A stretch of DNA of 64,000 nucleotides from Flavobacterium chungbukense (GTDB lineage Bacteria; Bacteroidota; Bacteroidia; Flavobacteriales; Flavobacteriaceae): contig NZ_JAJGZV010000011.1 of the NCBI RefSeq assembly GCF_020805785.1, forward strand, positions 1-64,000, read 5' to 3'. Position numbers and translations under genes: made by a program. Below, piece after piece: positions 62,723 to 64,000 of this stretch. Numbering within the stretch: position 1 is the first letter of the stretch; each line of letters starts with the position of its first letter. The notes below the pieces were generated by a model that worked only from the letters and a program-made list of their open reading frames with translations, was not told the origin of the DNA and did no database searches.

Positions 62723-64000
62723 ATGATTTATTCGGTAAAATATTTTCTATTATCTATTTTTTTTGGAATTGGAGCAGCTTTAACAGCACAAGTAAAACTG
62801 CCTTCTTTGGTAGGAGATAATATGGTTTTACAGCAACGTTCTAAAGTTAATTTATGGGGATGGGCTTCCCCTGACGAAAAAATTAATATTAAAGCAGGAT
62901 GGCTGGAGAATGCAATAGAAGTTACAGCCGATTCTGACGGTATGTGGAAGACGACTGTTGAAACGCCAGAGGGAAGCGAAAGAACATATGAGATCAAAAT
63001 TGAAGCTTCAAATAAAATCATTCTGCAAAATATACTTATTGGAGAAGTCTGGGTTTGTTCCGGGCAATCTAATATGTATTTTCCTGTGGGAAAAGAAGAG
63101 GGAACTTGGAAAACCGGTGTCAAAAATTATGAAGAAGAAGTTCAGAAGGCCAATTTTCCATCCATCAGACTATTTAGCGTTCCCACCAGAGCTTCTCAAA
63201 AACCATTGGACGACCTGAGCGGAAACTGGAAAGAATGTTCGCCTGTTTCAATAAGGACATTTTCTGCAGTGGCTTATTTTTTTGGACGTGATCTGCATCA
63301 AAATTTGAAGGTCCCAATAGGATTAATTTCTTCCTCCTGGGGAGGAACTAAAGCTGAAGCCTGGACCTCACAGAAGGTTCTGGAAGAAAACCCTGATTTT
63401 TTGGAAATATTGGAAAACGATGCCAGAAATGAGAAGCTATTTCAAGACAAACTGGAAAAATATTACGCGGATTTGAAAGCGGAAAGAATTTCTGCCAATA
63501 ACGATTTAACCCAAACTACGCTCAAAAAGCCAAAAAAAGAAGAGAATAAAACTTCTTATGTGCTATACAATGCCATGCTGCATCCCTTAATCAATTATAC
63601 CATTAAAGGCGCGATCTGGTATCAGGGTGAGAGTAATGCTGAAAAAGCATTTTTATACAGAACTCTCTTTCCGGCTATGATAAAAAATTGGAGAAGCGAT
63701 TGGAAACAGGGAGATTTTCCATTTTATTTTGTTCAGATCACGCCGCACAAAGGCCAGAATCCTGATATAAGAGAAGCGCAGTTCCTGGTTTCAAAATCGA
63801 TCCCAAATACAGGAATGGCTGTGACTACGGATGTCGGAAATGAAACCAATATCCACCCTATAGACAAACAGACAGTTGGTTATCGATTAGCTTTACTGGC
63901 AAGATCTAAGACTTATAACGAAAAGAATCTGGTTTGTTCGGGACCGGTTTACAATCATATGAAAATCAAAAAGCAAAAGATTCAATTGTTTTTTGATGAA
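62723..64000 (+). CDS. sialate O-acetylesterase-type (SASA/GDSL) carbohydrate esterase, cut by the window end
   Basis: At least 426 residues, no stop before the edge. Signal peptide (ending AALTAQ), an N-terminal beta-domain (VKLPSLVGDNMVLQQRSKVN, LWGWASPDEKINI), and the SGNH-type catalytic part: block I serine in VWVCSGQSNM, GLISSSWGGTKAEAW and IWYQGESNA, then PFYFVQITPH. It would remove acetyl groups from the glycan, as in many pectin PULs. It has its own promoter with the shared operator-like motif. Confidence 0.92.
   Translation, partial: MIYSVKYFLLSIFFGIGAALTAQVKLPSLVGDNMVLQQRSKVNLWGWASPDEKINIKAGWLENAIEVTADSDGMWKTTVETPEGSERTYEIKIEASNKIILQNILIGEVWVCSGQSNMYFPVGKEEGTWKTGVKNYEEEVQKANFPSIRLFSVPTRASQKPLDDLSGNWKECSPVSIRTFSAVAYFFGRDLHQNLKVPIGLISSSWGGTKAEAWTSQKVLEENPDFLEILENDARNEKLFQDKLEKYYADLKAERISANNDLTQTTLKKPKKEENKTSYVLYNAMLHPLINYTIKGAIWYQGESNAEKAFLYRTLFPAMIKNWRSDWKQGDFPFYFVQITPHKGQNPDIREAQFLVSKSIPNTGMAVTTDVGNETNIHPIDKQTVGYRLALLARSKTYNEKNLVCSGPVYNHMKIKKQKIQLFFDE

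Noticed and set aside
1..64000. CRISPR array, tRNA or rRNA genes
   Set aside because: I looked for regularly spaced repeats with spacers and for tRNA/rRNA-like conserved blocks and saw none; the only repeats are those listed.

Overview
The window looks like chromosomal DNA of a Flavobacterium-like member of the Bacteroidota. The evidence is AT-rich DNA, two SusC/SusD pairs, a Flavobacterium-type T9SS sorting domain (type C), PHP-type capsule phosphatase, GntR/LacI-like and AraC regulators, and lipoproteins with SSC-type lipoboxes.

Layout. (1) 1-6.6 kb is a worn region: the tail of an IS3-family transposase, a small acidic protein, a frameshifted AraC regulator, a membrane protein, and a carbohydrate esterase cut off and joined to a stray 3' piece of a susD gene. 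The joined piece is the left copy of a 2.4-kb duplication. (2) 7.2-12.2 kb holds signalling genes: a CheY-like receiver, a receiver-AraC fusion, a GAF-PAS-PAS histidine kinase coupled to another receiver, and an XRE-type regulator. (3) 12.2-35.6 kb is a Wzx/Wzy-type exopolysaccharide locus: Ugd on the minus strand, then a plus-strand run with a cytidylyltransferase-like protein, ManC, Gmd, Fcl, a pseudo-receiver/kinase pair, four GT4 and one GT2 glycosyltransferases, Wzy, Wzx, three hexapeptide acyltransferases, a VanZ-like protein, a WcaJ-type initiating transferase, Wza, Wzc, and a convergent CpsB/YwqE-type phosphatase. UDP-GlcA, GDP-mannose and GDP-fucose are the precursors implied. (4) 35.6-39.3 kb is a gene graveyard: relics of an SDR oxidoreductase, an AraC regulator with a damaged end, a histidine-kinase tail and a LacI regulator, plus a cluster of TTGTACCTC sites. 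(5) 39.5-46.9 kb carries a SusC/SusD pair behind tandem LacI-type palindromes, the right copy of the 2.4-kb duplication with a second cargo-less T9SS type C protein, and a dead REP-associated transposase (RAYT) with its two REP hairpins. (6) 47-64 kb is a polysaccharide utilisation locus for a rhamnogalacturonan-like glycan: minus-strand operon GH106 > GH105 > GH2 > esterase/GH43-like fusion > GntR regulator, divergent from SusC/SusD and a sialate-O-acetylesterase-type enzyme that runs off the window.

The most notable observations are the ~99% identical 2.4-kb direct repeats 40.54 kb apart that bracket the whole exopolysaccharide locus, a shared CAGGATAC operator-like motif at three promoters of the right-hand PUL, and the isolated type C sorting-domain proteins. 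All functional calls come from reading the sequence and family motifs; no database search was run.
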